A program made the position numbers and the translations under genes. A model generated the notes under the pieces. The model was not told where the DNA came from. It saw nothing but the letters and a program-made list of their open reading frames with translations, and did not search any database. From Edaphochlamys debaryana (Eukaryota > Chlorophyta > Chlorophyceae > Chlamydomonadales), in assembly GCA_016858145.1 (NCBI GenBank), contig JAEHOE010000052.1, positions 310,001 to 374,000 on the forward strand: 64,000 nucleotides of DNA, written 5' to 3'. This document shows, in pieces, positions 32,488-42,752 of the stretch. Every line of letters starts with the position of its first letter. The stretch's first letter is position 1.

Positions 32488-35083
32488 TCAGTAGCCCCGC
32501 GTCCCGCCGGCGCCGCCGGAAGCGCCTTCCCCTGCGCCCACGTGTCGGAGCGCCGTTGGCCCAGGCGACGCCGAAGAAGCTATGACTGCCACCTTGACCT
32601 CCTCCTGCCCCGACCCCGTCTGCGCGCCGCCGCCGGGTCCCAGCAGAGGCTCCGTGAGGCTGTTGGCGGCGCCGCCGCCGCCACTGGACTTGGAGCCCGC
32701 GCCTGCCGTACCGCTGCTCCCGGCCGCGCCGCCGGCCGGCTTGGCGGCGGTCGCTATGGAGTTGAAGTACCCGTACGCCGCCATGCCGACCACGGCGAGG
32801 ATCATGCCCGACAGTTTGCGGTTGGTGATGACGTCACCCAGGTACAGCCAACCGCAGATCAGGACCAGGATGGTCTTCGTGTGGCCGAGCACCTGCGTCA
32901 AGCCGGGTGTCAGGGGCGTCAGGTCGTTGAAGGATACCACCGAGGTGGGCGAGACAAGTCGCTCAAGTGCGTGGGTTGCTTCAGCACCTTCGCCCTCACG
33001 GCTTGGTAGCCTGTGTGCATGCCCCCGCTGCACCGCCGCGCCGAGGACACCCCCGATGCTCTTGGCCCGCTCCAAGTGCACGCGGCCCACAGCGCCCCGC
33101 CCCATCCCCCCCGCCCCCGTCCCCCCGCCTCCACCCTCCCCCCGCCCCCGCCCCCCACCACACACGCACACCCGCAACCCCGCCCCCGGTCTCTCCTGCT
33201 GCCGCTGCCAAGGCCTCCCCGTCGACCCCATGCTTCGGACGCTCTGAGCCCTACCACCAGGCCCTCCAGCCTGGTCCGAGGCGGCCCGGAGGGAACCGGA
33301 TGAGCGGATGAGCACGCGGAGGAGCGGGAGCGCCTGGAGTGAGCGCCAGGCGCTCCCGCTCCTCCGCTCACCCGGTGCCCTCCGGACCTGCCCCCCCTCG
33401 CCCCTCCCCGCCCCGCCTGCCCCTCCCCGCCCCTCCCCGCCCCGCCTGCCCCTCCCCGCCCCTCCCCGCCCCGCCTGCCACTCCCCGCCCCTCCCCGCCC
33501 CGCCTGCCACTCCACGCTCTCTGCTCTCTGCACTCCACGCTTTCCCTGCACGCGCCCCCCGGCCCCAGCCCTCTCCGCCCCACCTGGAACGTGACGGCCG
33601 AGAAGCGGCCCAGGCACATGAACTGGCTGATGTTGACCAGCACCGCCACGGCGCAGCTCCAGAACAGGCAGGCCATGGCCGGCACGTTGTAGTCGTACTG
33701 GAAGATCCAGGCCTTGGCCAGCAGGCGGTCAACGAACGGACCAACCGCCAGCAGCATGGCGCCCTGGCGGTGTGCAGTAGTAAGGGGACACGCGCGGCGG
33801 GTTAGAGAGGAAGTTTTGGGAACAGGAGGGTTGGGGGCTCACCCCCCGTCGCCCCCGGGATGGGCGTGAAGGGCCCCGGAGGGTAGCGCAGCGCAGGGTC
33901 AAGGACGCCGGCCCAAGGGCAGGTGGCTACAGGCCTGCAGCCCCAGCAGGCAGCAGCAACCGGGGCTGCCCCTCCGCAGTCCGCACCTGCACGGGTGCCG
34001 TGTTGCTGAGCAGCTGGTTGGATGTGAGGCCTAGCTTCCGCTGGATGGCTCCGCACATGATCTGCTGCAGGCCGCTCGTGACCACACTGATCGCGGCAAT
34101 GACCAGGCCCAGCATGTTCATCGACACATCCGTCACGGTGCTGCAGGATCAGTGGGCGGGAGTGGTTAGCGCCAGGCTCTGATGGTAGGCTCTGATGGTA
34201 GGCAAGGCAGCTGCAGAGACCCCAAGTACCCGGTGCAAGACCTGTGGCTCGGCCGCCCAGCAGGACTCACACAATGGCCACCCCAGCCACCACAACGAGG
34301 ATGGAAAGGACCGTCATCAGCGTAAACCGGCGCTTGAACCAGAGGTACTCCACCAAGCACACGAAGGGGATGATGAGCAGCTTGGAAATCTGCATGGCGC
34401 AACAGCCATCAAGCGCAGTGAAGCGCGGAACGCCGGGGAGACGGGGGGTCGTTTCCCGCCCGCCCCGCCATACATACACAACCGTCTGACAAGCAGCCCC
34501 ACGGCCCCCCTCGCACCTGGTAGAAGCCCACACTATTCACGAGGAGAGAGAGGTTCAAGCTTGCGATGGATACGCTGGCCACCACGGCGAAAATCAGGCA
34601 ATCTGCACAAAACTCTCCGTCGGCTCCCCGGCCAAGTCATACGTGCCAGCGCGGAGTGTGGGGTCAGATCACGGCATACCTTTGAGAGGCATGGATGCAC
34701 GCTTCCCATACCCCACAGCCTCCATGAGGCGCACGCTGCCTCCGCAAGCGAGGAAGTGGAACGCGCACAGCGTGGTTGCTGCGACCAAGGAAGATAATAC
34801 ATGATCAGAAGACTACAGGGCGTCTTGCCAGAGGACGTCGTCCAGCCTCGGCAGGGCAGAGGCGCGCCATGATGTTGCACGTCGAACAGCTGGTCGCGTT
34901 GGCAGCCCGCGCCCCCCACGCGAAAGCATCGCTGCTGGACGCACCGAAGACGAACTTGTAGCCCATCCTGGGATCCATCAGCACTTTGTTCACAAAGACG
35001 ATGAGCACGCTGGTCGACACATTAAGGAACCACGCAAACACGTCCATCGCCAGCTTCTCCTCTTGGGGGTTGAAGTTCGGCAT
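32488..35083 (-). CDS. Nucleotide-sugar / triose-phosphate-type transporter (DMT superfamily)
   Basis: Multipass transporter of the plant NST/TPT family, normally an antiporter of nucleotide sugars in the Golgi/ER or of phosphorylated C3-C6 compounds in plastids. Seven exons: 35083-34945, 34778-34680, 34602-34517, 34389-34271, 34140-33987, 33763-33584, 32892-32488. The join is open, 1182 nt, 393 residues. About ten hydrophobic helices are readable. Typical family segments are NKVLMDPRMGYKFVFATTL near the N-terminus and GHTKTILVLICGWLYLGD with NRKLSGM near the end. The start lacks a long plastid transit peptide, and the GHTKT/GD pattern resembles the UDP-rhamnose/galactose/xylose group, so a Golgi UDP-sugar carrier is the best guess; substrate is inference. 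The last 80 residues form a Gly/Ala/Ser-rich cytosolic tail. The long sixth intron holds a strong hairpin and a 29-bp minisatellite. Confidence 0.92.
33278..33390. repeat. Near-perfect inverted repeat (hairpin) in transporter intron 6
   Basis: Arms 33316-33337 and 33346-33367 are perfect reverse complements (22 bases), separated by an 8-base loop. The pairing continues outward imperfectly: 33289-33306 matches the complement of 33365-33382 at 16 of 18 positions. The stem is GC-rich. It could form a cruciform in DNA or a stable stem in the pre-mRNA. Confidence 0.9.
33392..33512. repeat. 29-bp minisatellite (CGCCTGCC + CCTCCCCG units)
   Basis: CGCCTGC recurs at 33414, 33443, 33472 and 33501 with identical spacing of 29 bases. 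The array lies directly beside the inverted repeat, between it and the exon at 33763-33584. Units vary only at single positions. Confidence 0.9.
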
Positions 35084-36241
35084 GGTTGCGGCTGCGGGAG
35101 GCCCCGCGACCCAAACTCGATTAGGATGTTTTTGTTTTGCTAGGGTGCACAGCAGCGATGTAGGCTCATCGGGCTAGGTGAACTGTTATGTGCGTCCTGT
35201 GAAGGGAATAGCCTCGGAGACTGAGCAGGCGCTGCGCAAGGACGCTGTGGCGGTCCCGCCAAGCGGGATCGAGGCTGTCCCCGACAAGACACTAGAGCCA
35301 GAGCGGCAACCTTCGCCTCCTGTCTCGAGGCAAGCCAGGTAGGCATCAGCTTCATACCTGCACCTGCTTGATGGCCTTGCAGCTGCCCGGCACGAAAGTT
35401 GGTGTCCCGGGGGTCCGCTTCTGTCGGCACGCGAGAAGTCGGGTGTTGCAGGGGCGCTTTCCCTCTCCTCTCCTCCGATAGCCCCAACATCGCTTCTCAT
35501 TGCACGAGCGGGAGCCCTTGCACTGAGCATGAACACACGCCAGAGAGCCAGACGTCCCAGAGTCAGAGGGCGGAGGACTGGCGGAGGATGCGCCTTAACG
35601 GAAGACTACAAGAGCCGAAGGCTGGCCGTTGTCACGGCAGGCACGTGCTCACTGTTGCCGCTACATCGTCAAGCGGCTCAAGCGTCAGTACAGATACACC
35701 GCAGCGTCCTTGTTCCTACAGGATACTACGGAAGTCAACACATGGGTCAGTCTCACTCTGGCCTCCGCCATACCACGCCACCAGGGCCCCTGCACTCTGC
35801 CCCCAGCACCAAGCCACGCTGCTGCTCTCGAAACCCTCCGCCCTGCCGCTCCTGTTTCCCAGCCAGTCAATTGTACACAACCACCACATCCGCACACGAT
35901 GCCAACGCTGAGGGCTGCCTCGCGCGCTGTTACGGCCAAGCACGCTGCGCTCGCGACTGTCTGACTACCTACCTACCTGACCTACCTGACTACCTAAGCG
36001 ATGGCAGCCAACACGCCCACAACGACGGAGCAACACTGCCTCCTCCGCCCCCACCGCTCTCATGCACCGGCCACCCCGCCTCTCCAAGTTGGCGCCTCAT
36101 CCACTCCACTCGACGCCATCCCAGCCGCACGCTAGATCCGCCGGAGGACATGAGCACTGGGCGCCGAGGTTGCTGCCGTATCGACACCTACCCTCCCGAC
36201 ACACGGCCCTAACAGCCAAGCGGCACGGCAGCCTGCACGCC
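35084..36241. other. Intergenic: transporter promoter side and CUE-gene 3' flank
   Basis: No exon was found. The left part is upstream of the transporter ATG; the right part is downstream of the CUE-protein stop. A CTAC/CCTGA microsatellite lies at 35963-35997. No clear TATA element or TGTAA signal is visible. Confidence 0.5.
35963..35997. repeat. CTAC-type microsatellite
   Basis: Repeats of CTAC interrupted by CTGA lie in the 3' flank of the CUE-domain gene. Confidence 0.8.
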
Positions 36242-38357
36242 TCAAAACACGTCCGGGTTGCGGGGCATGTCCACGAACGCGCCCTGCGTTGCATTCTTGA
36301 GGTGCAGCGACAGCGAGTAGTTGGAGACCTGCAGCGTGCGGAGCTGTGGTAGGGGCAGCGGGGAGGGCAGAAAGGGGAGGAAAGCCAGTCAGTCCTGGGT
36401 TAGCACGGCAGGTTGCGACTGTGCATGGTCTTGGGCCAGCAACCAACGCACGACCCACATGGTTGGCTGCGGCATCCCGACGCAGGCGGCCTTCAGAACA
36501 CAATCAACGACCCACCGCTTCTGTTGCTGCGAACGGTCCCACGGAGAGGGTCTTTGTGGACAGCCACAACACGCGACCAGAGTCCCCTCTGCACCACCCA
36601 ACGCCCCGAGACACGACCCGACCCACATCCCTGGCCCACCCCTCCAGCACGAATGTGCCGCGGAGCGCCCCATTCCTACCTCTCCGCCATCCCTCCTCCC
36701 TCTCCGCCTCCCCCTCCACCATCCCCCCAACCGTCCGTCCCACGCACCCCTCCCTGCTGCCCACCTGCTCCTGCTGCTGGGCCATGTGGGCCTTGAGCGC
36801 CGCCACCTCCGCCTCCAGCCCCGCGCGCTCCTGAAGCTGCCGGTGCTGGATCTGCGTGACAAGATACCAGGTGGGCGGAAGTAAGGGTCAGTCGGGCCGA
36901 AACGGGTTTGGCAAGCCTCAGCAAGGCGGCAGATGGGAAATGTGAGGGGCGAAATCAAGCGGTGTACCGGGTTCTCGTGCCCGGGTGGATACACGCGCAC
37001 GCGCGGCCGGGGCGTGGAGCAGTAGGGGGCAAGTCGAGAAAAGCTGGCCGTTGGCGCCCGCTCCTTCCGTCACCCGGCCCCACCTGCACGGCCTTCTTGA
37101 GCACCGCGTTCTCCTCCGCCAGCTTGGCCGCCCGCGCGGCCGTGGAGCCGCTGGCCTCCACCTGCAAGCCAAGGAGGTGGGTTGGCGGGTGACTACGCAT
37201 GCAGGGAAGCCGCCGGGCCTATCGGGCCTATCCCAGAAGATAACGACAACCCCAATACCGACTGTTCTTCGTCATTCTGTCCACCTGCCCTCCCCCAATG
37301 GTGGAGACACGTCCACAGCACAAGCTCATCGTTTACTGCCCTGCGTGCCCCGGCATGCGCGCACCTGTTGCCGCGTGAGGCGGGCCACGAACGCCTCAAA
37401 CTGGCGCAGGAAGCCGGCGGCCCTCTGTCGCGCGTTAGTGAGGTCCGAGGCCGCCGCCATCTCTGCCACCAGCACCTCCACCCACTGCTCTGCGGTCTGG
37501 GGGCCGCTCGCGGCTGCGGCCGCCTCGGCTTCCGAAGCGGCCGCCGCTGCGGCGGCGGCGGCAGCGTCTGAGGAGGGCCCTGGCGTCCCTACGCCCGGAG
37601 CAGAGGCGCTGGGGGTCCCCGCGGGGCCTGTAAGGGGGCAAGGATTGGAAGTAGGCAAGGGAGGGTTAGTGTCAGAAACCGACATGAGCAATTGGAGGCT
37701 AGCCAGCTAAGCGGGCTGGCGCTCGTAGATAAATCCTGACTTGCAAGCCCCCCTCAACAGGATAGCGCACCCGGCTGCCACTCCCCCCAGCCTTTGTGCC
37801 GCTGACCAGAAGCCCCGCCACAAACACGCGTCGTCTGACCACGGCCAAGCACACGGGCGCCGACCCTGCGGCGGGGATTGCCGCTTCAAACCGCGACACT
37901 GACCTTCTGTCCGCGCATTTGCGGGGGGTGGAGGGGAGGATGGCCCCGCCTCCTCGCCAGACCCTGTGGCTAGCCGGAGCTCTCCTAGCCGCCGGATTGC
38001 CGCGTCAATGTTGTTTCCACATTCTGACAGCACGCTCGAGACGGTCTGCGTAGAGGATGGGCAGAAGGGCTTGGTCTCAGAGCTGAGCCCGAGGCGCGAC
38101 CGTGTAGATTCGCTTCATGACCAGGCCGACCGCCTTACCCGCTCATCCATGCCGGGGAACAGAGCGAGCAGCGCTGACAGAGTCGTCGGCGGCACGGCAT
38201 GCACGCCGCCGGCCGCAAACTGGCAGCGCGCCGCTGCTGGGCTATAGTGTTGGCGAGACCGCTTGCCGCCCAAGTGCCGGTCGAAGCCCTCGCCGGCCTC
38301 GCCCTCGTCAAAGTGTCGTTTCGCCAGGACCGGGGACGGCACAGAGAGAACAGACAT
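36242..38357 (-). CDS. CUE-domain coiled-coil protein, plant ubiquitin-system family
   Basis: Six exons: 38357-38139, 38045-37904, 37627-37365, 37161-37084, 36851-36765, 36343-36242. The join is open, 891 nt, 296 residues. A CUE ubiquitin-binding fold is split over exons 1-2: LSALLALFPGMDER then VLSECGNNIDAAIRRLGEL, including the conserved FP and the di-hydrophobic helix. An Ala-rich low-complexity segment follows. Then comes QWVEVLVAEMAAASDLTNAR, heptad-rich coiled coil (KLAEENAVLKKAVQ, LEAEVAALKAHMAQQQEQ), and a C-terminus SNYSLSLHLKN ending NPDVF. This layout and C-terminus match the land-plant CUE family typified by Arabidopsis At5g32440 (from memory). It probably binds ubiquitin or ubiquitinated cargo through CUE and self-associates through the coiled coil; the pathway is unknown. 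It is divergent from the F-box-like gene to its right. Confidence 0.88.
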
Positions 38358-39229
38358 TGAAGCCGGTCTGGGCTAGGCCGGATGCCCAGCCCTTGCCTGC
38401 CGAGCTAGAGGCGCCAGATGGCGCCTCCAAGAAGTCAAGCTATCGAGGTGGTAAGGACAAGGGCAGGCGCGGGAAGAGCGGTGAGCGGTGGCGTTTGCGC
38501 AGAGCTCGCGAGAGGGTTTGACGGGTGCTGCGCAAACGTCAGCCCGGAGCTTAGCAAGTTGGTATACGTATATGACTATGTGGACCTGTGCAGAATGTGA
38601 GCATTTGAGGCAACGTGTGCCACTCCCCCTTCAAGTGACCTCGCTAAGGCCCCCTCGCCATCCCGCGCAAACCCCGAGGTGCAAAGCCACACAACCTGCC
38701 GTTCTTCTTTGACGAGGGATTGGTGCCCACAGGTCGTTGACACGCAGTGGATGCTGCACACGTTGGCATGTTCACCGGCGTGTCGGGCCCACCTGGTGCT
38801 TGCGTTTACCCTGATACTTCGCAGTCACGGAGGTCGGGAGCTTGGGGTTGAGAGCGGGGGGGCCGCGGCGTGGGCGGTCACGGGGGGTTGCGGGGGGTAG
38901 GGATGTGCTCCCTGCTGGCTGCTCTTGGCCCGTGTCCTTCTCCGCGATCTTGGGCGCTCGGCTTGCTTGGCAGACCGGTGCGCTGTTGGAAGGGTCTGGC
39001 AAGGGGCCGGCTGCCCAGCACCGGGGGTAAAAGACAAGAAGTTGGCGAAGAGCACTGGGAGTTTGAGGGAGTCCGGGGGCCGCATGGCGATCCCGCCTTC
39101 ACACGTGTGTGCACACGGTCGCGGCAGTGCGACACACTTACTTGCAGCTCAAACAGCATCAACACTATCGATTGCCACACTCATTGACACCAAGGGCACA
39201 TTGCAGCCTCATAGACTGGCGACGGCACG
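38358..39229. other. Divergent promoter region between CUE gene and first F-box/LRR-like gene
   Basis: A gap of about 870 bases separates two divergently read start codons. No exon, TATA box or repeat stands out. Regulation of both genes must originate here. Confidence 0.5.
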
Positions 39230-41435
39230 ATGCCAGTGACGCTCGCCGACGTTCTCAGCGCCCGCCTCTCGGCCGAGGCCCGCGAAGCTTTCTACAGCGT
39301 CCTCACTAGTAATGACTGTGCTGGAGCGCGTGGGCTTGGCTCGGCGCGCCTGGCCTGTCGCGGGCTCCGCGACCTCATCGACGAACAGATCGTGTCGCTC
39401 TACCTCAACAGCTGCCGCCTCAGCCCTTCCATGTGCGCTCAGCTCTGCGGCAATGGGCGCTGGCTGGACCGCTGGCCCCGGCTCAGCAGGGTGACGCTCA
39501 CGGTCGACCTGCTGCACGCTGCGGCCAGCGTGGCGCTGCCCTTCACCAATGTGGCCCCCGAGGCCTGCCAGCACATTCGGGAGCTGACGATCGCCTACGA
39601 GGGCGAGCGGTTCTGGCGCCCTGCCGAGAACTATGAGGGTGGTCTGGAGGAGGACGCGGAGCAGAACTGGGCGCAGGGCTTAGCGGCGGCGAGGGCCATG
39701 CCGCCTCCAGCCGGCGCCTTCTCTGCCCGACTCGCCGACTTGCTGGGACGCCTCCCAGGCCTCACCACCCTCACCCTCCCGCCCCCACGCTCCGACGACG
39801 ACCCATCACTCGACCTCGTTACCGCAGCCTTCTCCGGCCTGCCGCACCTCCGCTGCCTGACCCTCGGCAACTTTGAATGGTTCTCCTGCATTGGCCCGGG
39901 CCTGGCGGCGCAGCTCACCAGCCTCGAGGTCAAGGCCCCCAAATCCGAAGCCTTCAACGACGGAACCCCACCTACGGAGGAGCTGGCGGCAGCAGTCTCC
40001 GCCATGTCGTCGCTTAAGCGCCTGATCCTCTCGGGCGGTGCCTTCTTCGCCCCAGACCTGCGGCTGCTTCTCAAGTCTCTGCCGCCCTCCGTACAACGCT
40101 TCGAGCTGCAAGTGGTCTTTCTAAGTGAGGGCGAGACCCCCGGGGCCTGCATCGCCTGCGATCTCTCGTCCGGCTTCCTGACTTCCTTCAAAGCCTTCTT
40201 CTTTGACGGACGAGACGACAACTTCCATCTGTACGGCAAGCTCGAGTTTCTGGAGGACGTGCTGCTCCCCTGCCCCAAGCTCGGCCCGCGGCTGCCCCGC
40301 CTGGAGCTGCGGGCTTCTGTGTACGCCAGCCTTTCGCCGGAAGAGCCCGGCCCTCAAACTGAACTGATGCAGCGCTGTGACTGCGTGCGCCTGAGGGACC
40401 TGGTCTACGTGTCCAAGGGCACGGACTTCTCCCCACAAGCAGCAGTAGACCTGGCCAGATTTCTGGGCATGCCGGAGGGACTCGTCGTTATGGAACGTGA
40501 CTGGAGTTACGCTGGCCACAGGGTGCTTCTGAGGCCGCCCGTATCGCCCCTGGCCTGCCCGTCGGCCGGCGGCAGCGGCGGGGGCAGCGGCGGGGGCAGC
40601 GGCCTGGGCGTGGCGCCGCTACCGCTCCCCACGCTGCTGGAGCGGGCGGTAGCGCGGATGGCTGCGGGCCGAGGCTCAGCACCCGTGCCTCAGTACGTCG
40701 GGCCGAAAGGGGAGCGCGAGCAGCCCCAGCTGCTGCTGCGGGGGCCGGCGATGCGCGACCTCCTGCGGCACCCATCCGGCTCCACGGCCCTCCCGTCATG
40801 GGCCTGGGAGCTTAAGAAGTCAGCGGGGCTGAACATGTACGGTGCCCACTTCCGCCTGCACGTGCGTCCCCTTCCCTCGGCTGATGCGGTGGTCGTGGAC
40901 TGCCCCTATGGTCACCACGTCATGTGGCTCTTGATGGAGGCAGCCATGCGGCTGGCCAGCGGCAGCGGGCTTCCCGCTGACTGCGAGGAGGCGCAGGGGC
41001 AGGAGGCGGGGGCCGGGGAGCTGGAGGCACTCCCGTCGACGCTCACCCTGAACGACGCCATTGCCCAGGCAGGTGTCGGGGTGGGCCGGGGGTGCGCGCG
41101 CGGGGCTTGGTGCATGCAAGGTCCATGCGGGTGGGGATGCTCTTGTTCGTTAGCATGCCGTTGTAACTTGGGGATCATCACATCCTGGGTCTTGGTACAA
41201 GCAAGACTAACGGGCGTGGGGATGCCCTGATTTGGTGGTCTGTCGGCACCAACGCATGTTCTGGCTGTGCTGTCCTCAAGCTTTCCCCCTTCTTTCCTCA
41301 CTGTCGCAGGTGCTCCAGGGTCTGTGGGACGGCACGGAGGAGGGCTCGCCCAGCGCTGACGTCACGGGGCTGGAGCGCCTGGCGTGGCTGACGCAGACGG
41401 TAAAGGGGCTGCGGGGCCTGCCTAATTTCCTGTAG
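39230..41435 (+). CDS. F-box/LRR-like protein, tandem paralogue 1
   Basis: Exon 39230-41068 (613 codons) plus 41310-41435 gives 654 residues. Residues 1-60 resemble an F-box-like helical module (ARLACRGLRDLIDEQIVSL). Residues 75-350 hold irregular leucine-rich units such as LTTLTLPPP, LRCLTLGNF, LTSLEVKAP and LKRLILSGG, as in F-box/LRR proteins of volvocine algae. A Gly-Ser spacer (GGSGGGSGGGSG) separates a C-terminal region that ends VLQGLWDGTEEG, LERLAWL, GLRGL. The same C-terminal block ends the paralogue at 42753-45249. The only phase-keeping donor before the last exon is CAG/GCAGGT, a GC-AG intron. A GT donor three bases further would shift the frame. A possible SCF substrate adaptor; the F-box assignment is tentative because the module is diverged. 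Confidence 0.78.
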
Positions 41436-42752
41436 TTACCTGCTGCAGCGACAGCTGTCAGCGGCCGCGTGCCGGTATGCTTGCTGAGCGAGCGGCTGAG
41501 GTTCAGGCGGCGGTCGGGCGGATGTCAGGAACAGCACAGGGTACGTAGCTCTGCGGGTCGACATGTAATGATATCAGTGCGTGGTGGGTTATGGTGAGAA
41601 CAGGATCGTTACGAGCACAACAGACGGTGCTTGCGGGTGATGGCAGGAGTGTCTAAACCCGCACGAGCAGTGTTGACATTGCACTTGAGGGCCGTGGGAC
41701 AGGGTGGAGCCCTGCCACCGCTTACTGCATCTGATACAGCCGCGGGGCGGCGTTGGGGCTGATGTGGGCGTGGGTGTCGTTTGCAGGGCGCTGAGCAGCC
41801 GGGGTACAAACAGCTCTGGAGAGCGGCTTGCGGGTCTGTGGCACGGGATCACCAGTTGTGTTGCAGGGGCTTCAGGCATCTGAGGGTTCCTTTCGCCTGG
41901 CGTATCCCTCAGCGTTGATGTGGGTCGGCACCGGTTCCACCAGGCCCTGGGTTGCGGTGGTGCCTTGAGAGCGGATGCCCTTGCTTACCCTGCCCCGCGT
42001 GTCCAGGCGGGACCAAGAGTAGAAGACATCAATGAAGCGCAGCGCTTGGTTGAGGGGCGTAGGGGGACCAAGGGTCAGGGGGCTGGGCGGTTGGGAGCTT
42101 GCCGGTGGATCTGTCACCAAGAAAGCTTGCAATGGAGATCCGATGATGCTGCATGTCAGCATGTGTTCTACGCGGACACAGCCGCGCTCGCACCCTCAGG
42201 AGGCCTCAGCAGATTGCAGGCCACATAGAACACCTGTCACAGCCGTCAGCCCTTACCGGTACCAAGTTACCATGGCCACAGCCAGCACCTGCCTCACGCA
42301 TCCTGCTTTCCTTGCTGTCAAGGCCGCGCTGGAGGACCGTAGCCGTACATGCCATTGCGGACTGTCATCGTGCTTTGCTTTGTGCCCAGCTGTTGTGGCC
42401 CATGAGTCTTGTGTCCCCCCCATGGCCCAGCGGGGAACGACGGGGCGATCAGGCGCGAGGGGCGGGGCGAGAAACAGCGAGGTAAGCGAGGCGAGGCGGG
42501 AAGGCATCGGAAGGCACGAGCTGGCACGAGGGGAGGGGCTGGGCTGCTGAAGGGCGCGGCAGAAGCCCACCCCTCCCTTGCATTCCCTTCCACAGAAGTC
42601 GCTTGTATGGGCGTGGTATGGGGGCCGTATGGGGCCGAGAAAAGTGCACGGACCGTACGCCGGAGTCGCCTTTGCAGTTAGGTTTTAACTCATCTTCACG
42701 CTGCAGAGCGGTGAAGAGCTGTAGCGAAACCGCTCTCGCGCATATTGCCGCC
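41436..42752. other. Intergenic between the two F-box/LRR-like paralogues
   Basis: This holds the 3' UTR of paralogue 1 (with TGTAA at 41564) and the upstream region of paralogue 2. No additional exon is supported. The reading frame of paralogue 2 stays open back to an ATG at 42603, so its start could be 50 codons longer. Confidence 0.5.
41564..41568 (+). terminator. Polyadenylation signal TGTAA, F-box/LRR-like paralogue 1
   Basis: TGTAA lies 129 bases after the stop codon, a typical distance for green algal genes. Confidence 0.55.

Noticed and set aside
32290..33247. Plus-strand arginine/proline-rich frames over the transporter 3' end
   Set aside because: They are antisense to the last transporter exon, whose membrane helices and family motifs are clear.
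33316..33367. Hairpin as a bacterial-type terminator
   Set aside because: The setting is a spliced nuclear intron, with no T-run after the stem. A foldback or small-RNA origin fits better.
39230..41230. Single-exon reading of F-box/LRR-like paralogue 1 to a stop after 41200
   Set aside because: The part past 41068 is not shared with paralogue 2, whereas the separate exon at 41310 carries the shared VLQGLWDGTEEG signature in phase.
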